Positions 52,187-61,229 are shown, counted from the stretch's first letter. The stretch: DNA of 64,000 nt from Denitrobacterium sp024691475 (GCA_024691475.1 JAILNP010000026.1:1-64000), one strand, 5' to 3'. Notes: generated from the sequence alone by a model not told the origin. Numbers and translations: made by a program.

Positions 52187-53863
52187 ATGAACCAAGAGAA
52201 CAGCAACGAGCAGACGGGCGTGAGCCGTCGCGGATTCCTCACGGGCGCTCTGGCAGCGGCTGGCGTAGCCGCTATGGGCATTACGGGATGCTCCAGCCCG
52301 AAGGGTGCCAGCGAGAAAGTCGCCGAGACGACGACCAACGCTGTGTCGGGGGCCATGCAGACCACCGACCCCAGCAAGGCCGTTTGGCCCGTCGTGGAGG
52401 AGATCGAGGTAGGTGCTGCGGGCGAAGGCCAGATCGCCTTCGTTTCCGAGACCATCACCGATTTCGTTGCCGAGCATGACGTTGACGTCGTGGTGTGCGG
52501 CCTGGGCCCTGCGGGCGATGCCGCTGCGCTGGCTTGCGCAGAAGCTGGCCTGAACACGGTCGCCGTGGAAAAGCAGTCCACGGGCAATTACAACTCCGCA
52601 ACCATCGGCGGCCTGAACACCAAGGTGCATCAGCATTGGGGCATGACGTACGACACCGATGCCTTCCTGGCCGACGCCATGATCGACTGCGCGTTCCAGG
52701 GCGACATGACGCTGTATAAGCATTGGATTGAGAAGTGCAGCGAGGCGGTGGACTGGTACATCGGGCATTTCGACAACCAGAATCTCGATGACTACAAGCT
52801 CACGTTCGCCGCGGGCGATTTCCCCGATTTCCGCGAGCAGTACGATAAGACCTCGCTGTCTCGTTCGTGGAACACGTCCATCAACCTGCCGTATCCTGCT
52901 GGTGAGCTTGCGGGCATCCTGGCCGGCATCCTGGAGAAGGCGGGCGTCAAGATCCGCTACAACACTCCTGCGTGCCAGCTCGTCCAGGATTCTTCGGGCA
53001 AGGTCACGGGCGTTATCGTGAAGAGCAGCGATGGCTACGAGAAGTACAACTGCGCTAAGGGCGTGGTGCTCGCAACGGGCGGTTACGAGTTCAACAAGCA
53101 GATGCTCAAGGAGCGCTGCCGTCCGCGTAGCGTGCCTGGCTCCTGGCTCACCGGTGCGTTTGGCAACACGGGCGACGGCCATCAGATGGGCCTGGCCGTG
53201 GGTGCGGCGGAAGATGAGTTCCCTCAGGCCATCATGCTCGACCCCGAGCAGCTCATGCCCTACATGCGCGTGAACAAGCTGGGCAAGCGCTTCACGCCCG
53301 AGTACGAGCCCTATGGCCATTTGGCCCTGGCCATCCAGGCGCAGCCCGAGGCATACGACTACTACATCGTGGATAGCGCCCTGGCTACGAAGATTGACAA
53401 GATTTGGACGCCCAGCTCTTCTTGCTACGGTCCCAAGGAAGTGTGGGTTGCCGCTGCAACGAGCCCCAACGCCGTGCAGGCCGATACCATCGAGGAGCTG
53501 GCGAAGAAGCTCGACGTGCCGGCGGATGCCCTCGTTGCCACGGTGAAGCGTTGGAACGAGATGGCCGCTGCGGGCAAGGACGAGGACTTCAACTTCCCGG
53601 GCGACATGATGATGACGCTCGACACGCCTCCGTACTACGCCACCAAGGAATTCGCCGACGGCCTGTGCACGGCGGGTGGCCTGCTGGTGGATACCGAGTG
53701 CCGCGTGCTCGACCATGACCGCAACCCCATCGAGGGCCTGTTCGCTGCGGGCCTCACGTCGGGTGGCATGTTCTACAACACCTATCCGCATAACCTGAAC
53801 TGCCTGTCGCATACGCGCAACTGCCTGATGGGCTATACCATCGGTCAGGTGCTCGGCGCCTAG
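52187..53863 (+). CDS. Tat-exported FAD flavoprotein reductase (module 3)
   Basis: A 558-residue protein with a Tat signal (SRRGFLTG) ending in a lipobox-like GITGC. The FAD fold starts near residue 98 (VDVVVCGLGPAGDAAALACAEAGLNTVAVEK), and the C-terminal FAD block reads PIEGLFAAGLTSGGMFYNTYPHNLNCLSHTRNC. It is distantly related to the module 1 protein; no haem or FMN-binding domain is present. The substrate is unknown. Its regulator diverges upstream. Confidence 0.84.
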   Translation: MNQENSNEQTGVSRRGFLTGALAAAGVAAMGITGCSSPKGASEKVAETTTNAVSGAMQTTDPSKAVWPVVEEIEVGAAGEGQIAFVSETITDFVAEHDVDVVVCGLGPAGDAAALACAEAGLNTVAVEKQSTGNYNSATIGGLNTKVHQHWGMTYDTDAFLADAMIDCAFQGDMTLYKHWIEKCSEAVDWYIGHFDNQNLDDYKLTFAAGDFPDFREQYDKTSLSRSWNTSINLPYPAGELAGILAGILEKAGVKIRYNTPACQLVQDSSGKVTGVIVKSSDGYEKYNCAKGVVLATGGYEFNKQMLKERCRPRSVPGSWLTGAFGNTGDGHQMGLAVGAAEDEFPQAIMLDPEQLMPYMRVNKLGKRFTPEYEPYGHLALAIQAQPEAYDYYIVDSALATKIDKIWTPSSSCYGPKEVWVAAATSPNAVQADTIEELAKKLDVPADALVATVKRWNEMAAAGKDEDFNFPGDMMMTLDTPPYYATKEFADGLCTAGGLLVDTECRVLDHDRNPIEGLFAAGLTSGGMFYNTYPHNLNCLSHTRNCLMGYTIGQVLGA

Positions 53864-53912
53864 CGATTCGCCTTCCATATGCAGCCCGCCCCCCTCCCAG
53901 GGCTGCATGCCG

Positions 53913-53941
53913 GGCCCGCTGCCTCCTGCGGCGGGCCTTTT
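53913..53941 (+). terminator. terminator of module 3 flavoprotein
   Basis: GGCCCGC (53913-53919) pairs with GCGGGCC (53931-53937) followed by TTTT, 50 bases after the stop. Confidence 0.82.
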
Positions 53942-53961
53942 GCGTGCGTGAGGGCGTGGGC

Positions 53962-54046
53962 GTGAGCGGGGGACGGAGGTTTGTTCATGCAATGAGTAGG
54001 GGCTTTGCGTGAGCGAAACCGTGAACTAACCTCCGCCCCCGTTCAC
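53962..54046. repeat. interspersed palindromic repeats, copies B and C, in inverted orientation
   Basis: Copy B (53962-53989, core GGGGGACGGAGGTTTGTTCA) and copy C (54021-54046, GTGAACTAACCTCCGCCCCC) are inverted relative to each other, about 31 bases apart, and could form one large hairpin. Both match copy A at 50430. They look like a REP- or MITE-like family. Confidence 0.6.
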
Positions 54047-54114
54047 TCGTCCCTTGTTCGTGCTCTGCGCGTGCCGTATCATCGTGCCAACGCCATTCGG
54101 GGGCAGGGGAGCGT

Positions 54115-54864
54115 ATGGGTTCACGGGAAAGCAAGATGCGTCGTCCGAGCGTTCGTCGTGCTGCGCCAGGGGTCGATTCTGGTCGCTCTCTGGCCTTGGG
54201 CCTTGCGGTGATTGCGGTCTTGCTGGTGCTTGCCGTTGCCGGCATTGTCGTTACGTGCACTCAGCAGCCCAACGACCAGCCTGCGGACGGGGTCGTCACC
54301 GATGTTCGCGATGAAAGCGAGCCGCTTGAAGGCGATGATGACGACGATGCTGCCGACGAGGACATCGTCTCCCAGTACCTCTTCGCGCAAGGCCTCGACG
54401 CCGCGCATGTTACGGCCATCATGGGCAATATTCGCCAGGAAAGCGGTTTCGAGCCCAATGCATGCGATGGGAAATACTATGGTCTGTTCATGCTCAGTGG
54501 CGATCGCTTTGAATCCCTGTACGCGTATGCGCAGGCCAAGGGTACAGCATGGAGTGACACGCGTACGCAGATCGAATTTGCCTACGGCGAGTTGTCGGGT
54601 AGCGGGGAGGCGGCCGATTACGCTGCCGCCTTGGATATGTACCTTGCGGGATACGACACGGCGCTTAATGCCTTCAACGCATACGAGGGCGTAGATTCTG
54701 CAACCGAATACTTTGCCCTTGCCTACGAACGCTGCGTAGGGGGTAGCGATTATAGCGCCATCGCCAGCGAGCTGACCGGCGGAAAGTATACGTCGCTTCA
54801 GCAGCTTTCCAAGCGCCAGTCGTTCGCGGCGAGCTATTACGAGGGCTTTACTCAGAGCGAATAA
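54115..54864 (+). CDS. membrane-anchored phage tail-tip lysozyme-like protein
   Basis: A 249-residue protein with a basic N-terminus, one span (LALGLAVIAVLLVLAVAGIVV), an acidic linker (EPLEGDDDDDAADED) and a lysozyme-like domain (LDAAHVTAIMGNIRQESGFEPNACDGKYYGLFML) with the catalytic Glu in RQESGF. It is probably a cell wall hydrolase on the outer face. It is flanked by repeats B/C and an AT-rich patch, so horizontal origin is possible. The start lies after AGGGGAG with short spacing; a Met at 54136 is an alternative. Confidence 0.72.
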   Translation: MGSRESKMRRPSVRRAAPGVDSGRSLALGLAVIAVLLVLAVAGIVVTCTQQPNDQPADGVVTDVRDESEPLEGDDDDDAADEDIVSQYLFAQGLDAAHVTAIMGNIRQESGFEPNACDGKYYGLFMLSGDRFESLYAYAQAKGTAWSDTRTQIEFAYGELSGSGEAADYAAALDMYLAGYDTALNAFNAYEGVDSATEYFALAYERCVGGSDYSAIASELTGGKYTSLQQLSKRQSFAASYYEGFTQSE

Positions 54865-54906
54865 CGCCCCAGCGTGGGGCGGGCGTACGTTGGGGCGCAT
54901 AAAGTA

Positions 54907-54936
54907 AGGCGCCCAGCCGAGGAACGCCGGGCGCCT
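54907..54936 (+). terminator. hairpin after the lysozyme-like gene
   Basis: AGGCGCCC (54907-54914) pairs with GGGCGCCT (54929-54936), followed by AGGGGGTTTA; a second short hairpin, CGCCCC-AGCG-TGGGGCG, precedes it. The T content is weak. Confidence 0.5.
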
Positions 54937-54963
54937 AGGGGGTTTATTCGGTTGTGCGCGCTG

Positions 54964-55095
54964 CTAGAGCAAGTGCTGCATCATGGCTGCCTGCACGTTT
55001 ACGCTGCGCATGCGTGCGAAGGGGCGCATGGGACCCGTGCTCTGTATACGCGGAATGGGGCCCGTCTGGGCCATATCTGACTGCTTCGCATTCAT
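54964..55095 (-). CDS. possible small protein downstream of the HTH gene
   Basis: A 43-residue frame starting MNAKQSDMAQTGPIPRIQST, with a GAGGGTGGG Shine-Dalgarno-like sequence about eight bases upstream and GC-rich third positions. It is on the same strand as, and 135 bases after, the HTH gene. No family is recognised. It could be a partner of the HTH protein. Confidence 0.35.
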   Translation of the reverse strand: MNAKQSDMAQTGPIPRIQSTGPMRPFARMRSVNVQAAMMQHLL

Positions 55096-55230
55096 GCTGC
55101 GATACCCACCCTCGCTTGAGAGATATGGGCACAACGGCTCTTGTTTTAGATTTCCCTTACCCGCAAACACTCGTTTGGACGATAGGAACATGGGAGCCCC
55201 TCTCCACGCTGCCAACCCCAACTACCGTAC

Positions 55231-55554
55231 CTACGCCAGCTTGGATTGCTGCTGTTCCTGTTCCATGGCATTGAGCTGATCGATGTAGTCGATTACTTGG
55301 GTTCCCAGCGGGGTTACGACGTAGCCGCTTCGCGCGCGGTACTTCTGAATGCACCCAACCGCAACCAATGCCTGCATGAGCGGGTTCAGCTTTCCTTTGC
55401 TGACGTGGAAGAGCTCGGCGATCTCTTCCTGGCTCTCGCGGACTCGCTCACCATCCACCGTACCTACCTGTAGTTTGCTCAAGAGCTGAAGCAGGCGATA
55501 GGTGTCTGACGTGAGCAAGCCCACGAGGGTGTGTGTTGCGTTTAAGTGCTGCAT
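55231..55554 (-). CDS. small winged-helix regulator (RepL/MarR-like)
   Basis: A 107-residue protein with a winged helix (ESQEEIAELFHVSKGKLNPLMQALVAVGCIQKYRARSGYVV) resembling RepL-type and MarR-type folds, and a short C-terminal coil (QLNAMEQEQQQ). It is probably a transcription factor, or the remnant of a plasmid replication control gene. The Met at 55554 is the first one with the family-like start; the frame further up reads like non-coding sequence. Its upstream region is strikingly AT-rich. Confidence 0.55.
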   Translation of the reverse strand: MQHLNATHTLVGLLTSDTYRLLQLLSKLQVGTVDGERVRESQEEIAELFHVSKGKLNPLMQALVAVGCIQKYRARSGYVVTPLGTQVIDYIDQLNAMEQEQQQSKLA

Positions 55555-55862
55555 TTGATTCAGATTATAGTCATTGGTACAAAAAAGTAAACTCATAAAG
55601 TACAGAAAAATAGACCAAAGCGAATAGAAGACGTTGCCGACCCGAGAAAAATAAGGCGGTATATAGGTCATGTGTTGTGCGTTGGCTAGGTTTGTTGCAA
55701 CAGGAACGTAACGGCGCGCTGGCTGGCTAGGGTGGGGGACTGCATCAGCTGGATTACGGTATCGTGGGCTTTTACGACTGCTTGGGCGCGTGGGCATGCG
55801 GGCTTCTATAATGGCAAGGCATAGCGATTCGCCCCATATGAGGGCTTGAAAGGATTTCGTGC
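55555..55862. other. 308-base AT-rich gap
   Basis: No gene is seen. The part near 55560-55620 is much more AT-rich than the rest of the window and has direct repeats (GTACAAAAAA / GTACAGAAAAA). A TATAAT element at 55807-55812 probably starts the rseP-ispG transcript. Confidence 0.5.
55807..55812 (+). promoter_or_regulatory. rseP-ispG promoter -10 element (TATAAT)
   Basis: Consensus TATAAT 51 bases before rseP. A TTGGGC-like -35 lies 19 bases upstream. Confidence 0.5.
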
Positions 55863-56939
55863 ATGGATGTCTTGCTGATGATTCTGTATTGCGCGATTGT
55901 GCTTGGCATTCTCGTCGTGATACATGAGGGCGGCCATTTTCTGGCTGCGCGCGCATTTGGAGTGCGCGTCACCGAGTTCATGGTCGGTCTGCCCGGTCCG
56001 CGTGTGGGCTTCATGTTCAAGGGCACGCGCTTTGGCGTGACGGCTGTGCCCCTGGGTGGTTACGCCCGCGTTTGCGGCATGGAAGCGGGCGAAGAAAGCC
56101 CGCATTTGGCGGGCACGTTGGCCTTCGTACGCGAGCGCGGCGTCGTGAACATGGAAGATGTTGCCCAAGAGCTGGGCATTTCCGACGACGAGGCGTATCA
56201 CGCGCTCGACGAGCTTTCGGAATGGGGAACCATCGCGGGCCCACGTAGGAGCGACAAGTACAACACGTATCGCACGTTGTCGTCGAAAGCGGCGTGCGAT
56301 GGCGGCTCGTACAAGGAAGGCGATCCGCGTCCGCCGCTTAGTGACGTGGAGGCGTTCCTGAGCGAGGAGCGCAGCAAGCAGTACCGCTCCCTGCCGTTTT
56401 GGAAGCGCTGCGTCATTCTGTTGGCGGGCCCGGGTGTGAACTTGCTGTTTGCCCTGCTCGTATTCGTGATCGTCTATTCGTTCGTGGGTGTTGACGCCAC
56501 GAATTCCGCGGGCGAGACCGTGCATATCCAGGTAGATCCACTGCGTGCCATCATGGCGGGGCTTAGCTACATCGGCATGGTCATCATGGCCGTTGGGCAG
56601 CTATTCAATCCCGTAACGGCCGCTCAGACGGTTTCCGATTCCACGAGCGTCGTGGGCATCGCGGTGCTCTCGAAGAGTGCAGCCGAAGCTGGCCTCATTT
56701 CGTTCTCCATGTTCACGGCTATGATTTCCGTGTCGCTGGGGATTATGAACATGCTGCCCATCCCGCCTTTGGATGGCGGCCGCTTCGTGGTGGAAATCTA
56801 CCAGCGCATTCGACGTCGCAACGTGGGGCAAACTGCCATAAATCGGTTGAGCATGGTGGGCATGGCCCTGTTCATGCTGCTGTTCGTGGTCATGCTCAAT
56901 CAGGACATTCAACGGTTCATTTTCGGGAATTGGGGGTAA
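55863..56939 (+). CDS. rseP: RseP-type site-2 protease lacking a PDZ domain, with a winged-helix-like insert
   Basis: A 358-residue intramembrane zinc protease. The catalytic HEGGH lies at 21-25 and the second metal motif NMLPIPPLDG at 296-305. Spans lie at about 5-25, 184-210, 229-247 and 325-345. Between GGYARV (65-70) and AGPGVN (188-193) family members have about 40 residues; here there are about 120, and residues 82-142 (FVRERGVVNMEDVAQELGISDDEAYHALDEL in two parts) read as a winged helix. After span 2 only about 18 residues precede span 3, so the PDZ domain is missing. It starts a block with ispG. Confidence 0.88.
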   Translation: MDVLLMILYCAIVLGILVVIHEGGHFLAARAFGVRVTEFMVGLPGPRVGFMFKGTRFGVTAVPLGGYARVCGMEAGEESPHLAGTLAFVRERGVVNMEDVAQELGISDDEAYHALDELSEWGTIAGPRRSDKYNTYRTLSSKAACDGGSYKEGDPRPPLSDVEAFLSEERSKQYRSLPFWKRCVILLAGPGVNLLFALLVFVIVYSFVGVDATNSAGETVHIQVDPLRAIMAGLSYIGMVIMAVGQLFNPVTAAQTVSDSTSVVGIAVLSKSAAEAGLISFSMFTAMISVSLGIMNMLPIPPLDGGRFVVEIYQRIRRRNVGQTAINRLSMVGMALFMLLFVVMLNQDIQRFIFGNWG

Positions 56940-56942
56940 TCG

Positions 56943-58007
56943 GTGAAACCTTGTCAGCAAACGCGTCAGGTTATGGTTGGGTCGGTGCCCGTGGGCGGGG
57001 GCGCTCCGTGTGCCGTGCAGTCCATGGCGTGCATGCCCGCCGACGACGTGCAGGCTAATCTTAGCCAGATTCGGCGTCTGGCCGATGCGGGCTGCGAAAT
57101 CGTGCGTGTTGCCATTCCGCGACGCAATTGTCTCGACGCGTTCCAACGTATCTGCGAGGAGTCCCCGTTGCCCGTGGTGGCCGACGTTCATTTCGATGCG
57201 CAGATTGCCATCGAAGCAGCCCGTAGGGGAGCGGCGAAGCTGCGCATCAATCCCGGTAACATCGGGGGCCTGGCCAAGACTGACGCCGTCATCGATGCCG
57301 CAGGCGAAGCGGGCATTCCCATTCGCGTGGGAGTGAATGCCGGCTCGCTTGACGATGCCCTTGCCGAGCGCGATGACCTTACGCTGCCCGAAAAGCTCGT
57401 GGAGAGCGCCGCGGGCTACGTGGAGTACTTCGAGGGTAGGGGCTTTACCGACTTGGTGGTTTCGGCGAAGGCCAGCGACGTGCCCACCACGGTGGCTGCG
57501 TATCGCCTGCTTTCCCGTCGCTTGCCCCAGGTGCCGCTGCATATTGGCGTTACCGAAGCGGGCACGCTCTTCCAGGGCTTGGTGAAATCCGCTTCTGGCC
57601 TGGGCATCCTTCTGGAAGAGGGCATTGGCGACACCATGCGCATTTCGCTTACCGACGACCCGGTGCAGGAAATTCATGCCTGCTGGTCGTTGCTCTCGGC
57701 GCTGGGCCTGCGTCGTCGCAGCCCCGAATTGGTGAGCTGCCCCACCTGCGGCCGCTGCCAGGTGGACCTCATCGGCTTGGCCAAGGAAGTCGACGAACGC
57801 CTGCGCACTGTGGCAAACCCCATCAAGGTGGCCGTCATGGGCTGCGTGGTGAATGGCCCCGGCGAGGCGGCCGATGCCGATATTGGCGTAGCATGCGGGG
57901 CAGGGCAGGGCGTCATCTTCAAGGGCGGAAGCACCTTGCGCAAGGTTCCCGAAGACCAGATCGTCGAAGCGCTCATGGCCGAAATCGCCAAGCTTCCGCA
58001 GAAGTAG
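56943..58007 (+). CDS. ispG: 4-hydroxy-3-methylbut-2-enyl diphosphate synthase (IspG)
   Basis: A 354-residue [4Fe-4S] enzyme of the MEP pathway. It has VADVHFDAQIAIEAA, KLRINPGNIG, the cluster cysteines in SCPTCGRCQVDL, and CVVNGPGEAADADIGVA. It starts with GTG three bases after rseP. With dxr at 35901 it is the second MEP gene in the window. Confidence 0.95.
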   Translation: MKPCQQTRQVMVGSVPVGGGAPCAVQSMACMPADDVQANLSQIRRLADAGCEIVRVAIPRRNCLDAFQRICEESPLPVVADVHFDAQIAIEAARRGAAKLRINPGNIGGLAKTDAVIDAAGEAGIPIRVGVNAGSLDDALAERDDLTLPEKLVESAAGYVEYFEGRGFTDLVVSAKASDVPTTVAAYRLLSRRLPQVPLHIGVTEAGTLFQGLVKSASGLGILLEEGIGDTMRISLTDDPVQEIHACWSLLSALGLRRRSPELVSCPTCGRCQVDLIGLAKEVDERLRTVANPIKVAVMGCVVNGPGEAADADIGVACGAGQGVIFKGGSTLRKVPEDQIVEALMAEIAKLPQK

Positions 58008-58106
58008 ACGCTTGTCGGGCTCTCACGTTCGCTCATTCGTTGAAAATGCTAGGCGCGCCGTGTGTTTGCGCTAATATAGGCGCGTTGTAGACAGATAGGA
58101 TTCCAG

Positions 58107-59894
58107 ATGACTCAGATTATGCGCATGAGCGCGCTGTATGCGCCCACGCTTAAAGAAGTTCCCAACGATGCCGACATCGTCAGCCACCAGCTGCTGCTTC
58201 GTGCTGGCATGATGCGCAAGAGCGCAACGGGCCTCTATAGCTTCCTGCCGCTGGGCTGGCGCGTCATCAAGAAGATCGAGAACATCGTGCGCCAGGAAAT
58301 GGACGCCATCGATGCTCAGGAAATCATGATGCCCGAACTGCAGCCTTCCGAGCTGTGGCATGAGAGCGGCCGCTGGGACGACTACGGCCCCGAACTCATG
58401 CGCATGGAAGACCGCCACGGCCATGGCCTGTGCCTGGGCCCCACGCACGAGGAGCTCATTACCGACCTGGTGCGCAACGAGTTGAAGTCCTATAAGCAGC
58501 TTCCCCTTACGCTGTACCAGATCCAGTCGAAGTTCCGCGACGAGATTCGCCCGCGCTTCGGCCTCATGCGTAGCCGCGAGTTCATCATGAAGGATGCGTA
58601 CAGCTTCCATGCAAGCCAGGAATCGCTGCAGCAGACGTACGACGACATGAGCGATGCCTACGCCCGCATCTGCGAGCGCCTGGGCCTGGACTTCCGTCCT
58701 GTGCAGGCCGACTCGGGCCAGATTGGCGGTAGCGTTACGTGCGAATACCATGCTCTGGCCGACGCTGGCGAAGCCGAGCTTGCCAGCTGCACGTGCGGCT
58801 GGGCTGCGAATAGCGAAGTGGCCGCGTGCCTGCCGCATCCCACGGAATACGCGGAAACCGAACTGAAGAAGATCGAAACGCCGGGCGTGCATACCATTGC
58901 CGAGCTCGCCGCGTTCTTGAACTGCCCCGAAAGCTCTACCGTGAAGGCAATGGTGGGCAAGGACGCCGAGGGCAACCCCATTGCCCTGTTCGTGCCGGGC
59001 GACCACGAGCTGAACGAGCTCAAGGCCGAGCGTACCATCGATGGCTTTGCGCTTATGTCCGACGAGGAGCTCGAGGCAGCTGGTCTGCCCAAGGGTTCCA
59101 TCGGCTGCGTGGGTCTGCCCCAGGGCGTGCGCATCGTTGCCGATAGCAGCCTGCAGGGCATTGCCCATTGGGTGGTTGGCGCCAACGAAGACGGCTTCCA
59201 CTATGTGGGTGCCGAGCAGGGTCGCGATTTCACCGTGGACGTATGGGCCGACCTGTGTACGGTGCGCGAGGGCGATACCTGCCCCGAGTGCGGCAAGCCG
59301 GTGAGCATGTGCCGCGGCATCGAAGTGGGCCAGGTGTTCCAGCTGGGCACGAAGTACAGCCAGAACATGGGTGCCACCTACCTCGACGAAAACGGCAAGG
59401 AACAGCCGTTCATCATGGGCTGCTATGGCGTGGGTGTGTCTCGCTGCATGGCCGCCATCGTGGAGCAGCATAGCGACGAATACGGCATTGCCTGGCCTGC
59501 AAGCGTTGCTCCTGCGCACGTATGCGTGCTGCCTTTGGTGGTAGGCGACGACGTGGTTCAGCCGGTGGCCGAGCGAGTGGCGCGCGAGCTGGCCGAGCTG
59601 GGCGTGGAAGTGGTTCTGGACGACCGCAAGGAACGCCCTGGCGTGAAGTTCGCCGAAGCCGACCTCATGGGCTGGCCGCTGCAGATCGTGGTGGGCAAGC
59701 GTGGCGTTGCCAACCAGGAGCTGGAGCTGAAGGTTCGCTCCACGGGCGAGAAGTCCACCATCTCCTTCGACGAGTACGCCGAGGCCCTGGCATTCGCCAA
59801 GCGCGCCAGCAAGCCCATTGCGTCCTTCCTCGAGCAGGCTGCCAACGTAAGGATGGAAGCGGCCGTTACCACGGTTCGCTCCCAGATGAAATAG
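58107..59894 (+). CDS. proS: prolyl-tRNA synthetase, bacterial type with editing domain
   Basis: A 595-residue class II synthetase. It has MRKSATGLYSFLPLGWRV, QEIMMPELQPSELW, GPTHEELITDLVRN, KFRDEIRPRFGLMRSREFIMKDAYSF and the C-terminal anticodon domain. The region around residues 250-390 (NCPESSTVKAMVGKD; VVGANEDGFHYVG) is the inserted editing domain that clears Ala-tRNA-Pro. A TAATAT -10-like box lies at 58072. The next gene starts directly after the stop. Confidence 0.95.
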   Translation: MTQIMRMSALYAPTLKEVPNDADIVSHQLLLRAGMMRKSATGLYSFLPLGWRVIKKIENIVRQEMDAIDAQEIMMPELQPSELWHESGRWDDYGPELMRMEDRHGHGLCLGPTHEELITDLVRNELKSYKQLPLTLYQIQSKFRDEIRPRFGLMRSREFIMKDAYSFHASQESLQQTYDDMSDAYARICERLGLDFRPVQADSGQIGGSVTCEYHALADAGEAELASCTCGWAANSEVAACLPHPTEYAETELKKIETPGVHTIAELAAFLNCPESSTVKAMVGKDAEGNPIALFVPGDHELNELKAERTIDGFALMSDEELEAAGLPKGSIGCVGLPQGVRIVADSSLQGIAHWVVGANEDGFHYVGAEQGRDFTVDVWADLCTVREGDTCPECGKPVSMCRGIEVGQVFQLGTKYSQNMGATYLDENGKEQPFIMGCYGVGVSRCMAAIVEQHSDEYGIAWPASVAPAHVCVLPLVVGDDVVQPVAERVARELAELGVEVVLDDRKERPGVKFAEADLMGWPLQIVVGKRGVANQELELKVRSTGEKSTISFDEYAEALAFAKRASKPIASFLEQAANVRMEAAVTTVRSQMK

Positions 59895-61229
59895 ATGACG
59901 TTTTCCAGCTTGGGCGCTGCCTACGGCGCATATAAGGATTCCCAGGAACACCCCGCCCCCGAGCTTTTGGCTCCGGCGGGCGGGTGGGAGCAGCTTGCCT
60001 ACGCTATTCGCTTCGGTGCCGATGCCGTGTACCTGGCTACCGACAAGTTCGGGCTGCGCAAGCGTGCAACCAACTTCAGCTTGGAGGATTTACCGCAGGT
60101 CGTGGGGTATGCTCACGACCATGGCGTGCGTGTACACGTTACGGTGAACGCCCAGATGCATCGAGCCGATTTCGACGATCTGCCCCGCTATTTGCAGGCC
60201 ATTGACGAAGCGGGCGCTGATGCGGTGCTGGTAAGCGATTTGGGCGCGCTGCGCATGGCGCGCCAGTACGCTCCTCACGTGCAGATTCACGTGAGCACTC
60301 AGGCAAGCGTCTCGAATGCCCAGTCGGCTCTGGTGTGGCACGAGCTGGGCGCGTCGCGCATCGTGTGCGCTCGCGAGATGAGCCTAGCCGACATCGCCGC
60401 CATGCGCGAGGAGCTTCCGCGTGAGCTTGAGCTGGAAGTGTTCGTGCATGGTGCCATGTGCATGGCCATTTCCGGCCGCTGCCTCATTAGCGATTACCTT
60501 ACCGGTCGCAGCGCCACCGATGGCAATTGCACGCAGCCCTGCCGCTGGAAGTATTCCCTGGTGGAGGAAAAGCGCCCGGGTGAGTTCTTCCCCGTGGAGG
60601 AAGACGAGCGCGGCAGCTACATGCTGAACGCCAAGGACATGAACATGCTTGCCCATCTGGACGAGCTGCGTCGCATCGGGGTCGATTCGGTGAAGATCGA
60701 GGGTCGCAACAAGCGCGCCTTCTATGTTGCCACGGTGGTCAACGCGTATCGTCAGGTGCTCGATGGCGCCGACCCAGCCGCATTCGCGGGCGAGCTGGAA
60801 ACCGTATCGCACCGCCCCTATGGCACGGGCTTCTACTTTGGCCCCGCGCATCAGACGCCCGAGAGCGATGCATACATCCGCCCGTACGATTGGGCGTTCG
60901 ACGTGCTTGAATGCGAGTCCAAGGGCGATGTGTGGCGTGTGGTGGGTCTGTGCCGCAACCGCTTCTGGGAGGGTAGCGAGCTCGAGGTGCTTGCCCCGCA
61001 CGAGCCGGTGCGCACGTGCCTGGCACTGAACGTGTGCCATATGCCCTACGAAGAGGTTACTATCGACGAGCGCGAACGGCCGCAGTGGCAGCCGACTTCT
61101 CCGCAGCCGCTCGAGATGCCCGTGAACTGCGCGAATCGCACCATGGAGCTTTACGCGTTCGATATTCCGTTCCCCGTGGAGCGTCATACCATCTTCCGCA
61201 TTCAGCGCGCTAGTCGTACCACTAAATAG
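59895..61229 (+). CDS. peptidase U32 family protein (TrhP/UbiU-like)
   Basis: A 444-residue protein with the U32 core: ELLAPAGGWEQLAYAIRFGADAVY near the start, HVSTQASVSNAQ, CAREMSLADIAAMRE, FVHGAMCMAISGRCLISDYLTGR and GNCTQPCRWKY, whose cysteines ligate an iron-sulfur cluster, then VKIEGRNKR. Members of this family act in tRNA U34 hydroxylation or are annotated as collagenase-like peptidases; the RNA role is more likely. The ATG follows the proS stop with no gap. Confidence 0.88.
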   Translation: MTFSSLGAAYGAYKDSQEHPAPELLAPAGGWEQLAYAIRFGADAVYLATDKFGLRKRATNFSLEDLPQVVGYAHDHGVRVHVTVNAQMHRADFDDLPRYLQAIDEAGADAVLVSDLGALRMARQYAPHVQIHVSTQASVSNAQSALVWHELGASRIVCAREMSLADIAAMREELPRELELEVFVHGAMCMAISGRCLISDYLTGRSATDGNCTQPCRWKYSLVEEKRPGEFFPVEEDERGSYMLNAKDMNMLAHLDELRRIGVDSVKIEGRNKRAFYVATVVNAYRQVLDGADPAAFAGELETVSHRPYGTGFYFGPAHQTPESDAYIRPYDWAFDVLECESKGDVWRVVGLCRNRFWEGSELEVLAPHEPVRTCLALNVCHMPYEEVTIDERERPQWQPTSPQPLEMPVNCANRTMELYAFDIPFPVERHTIFRIQRASRTTK

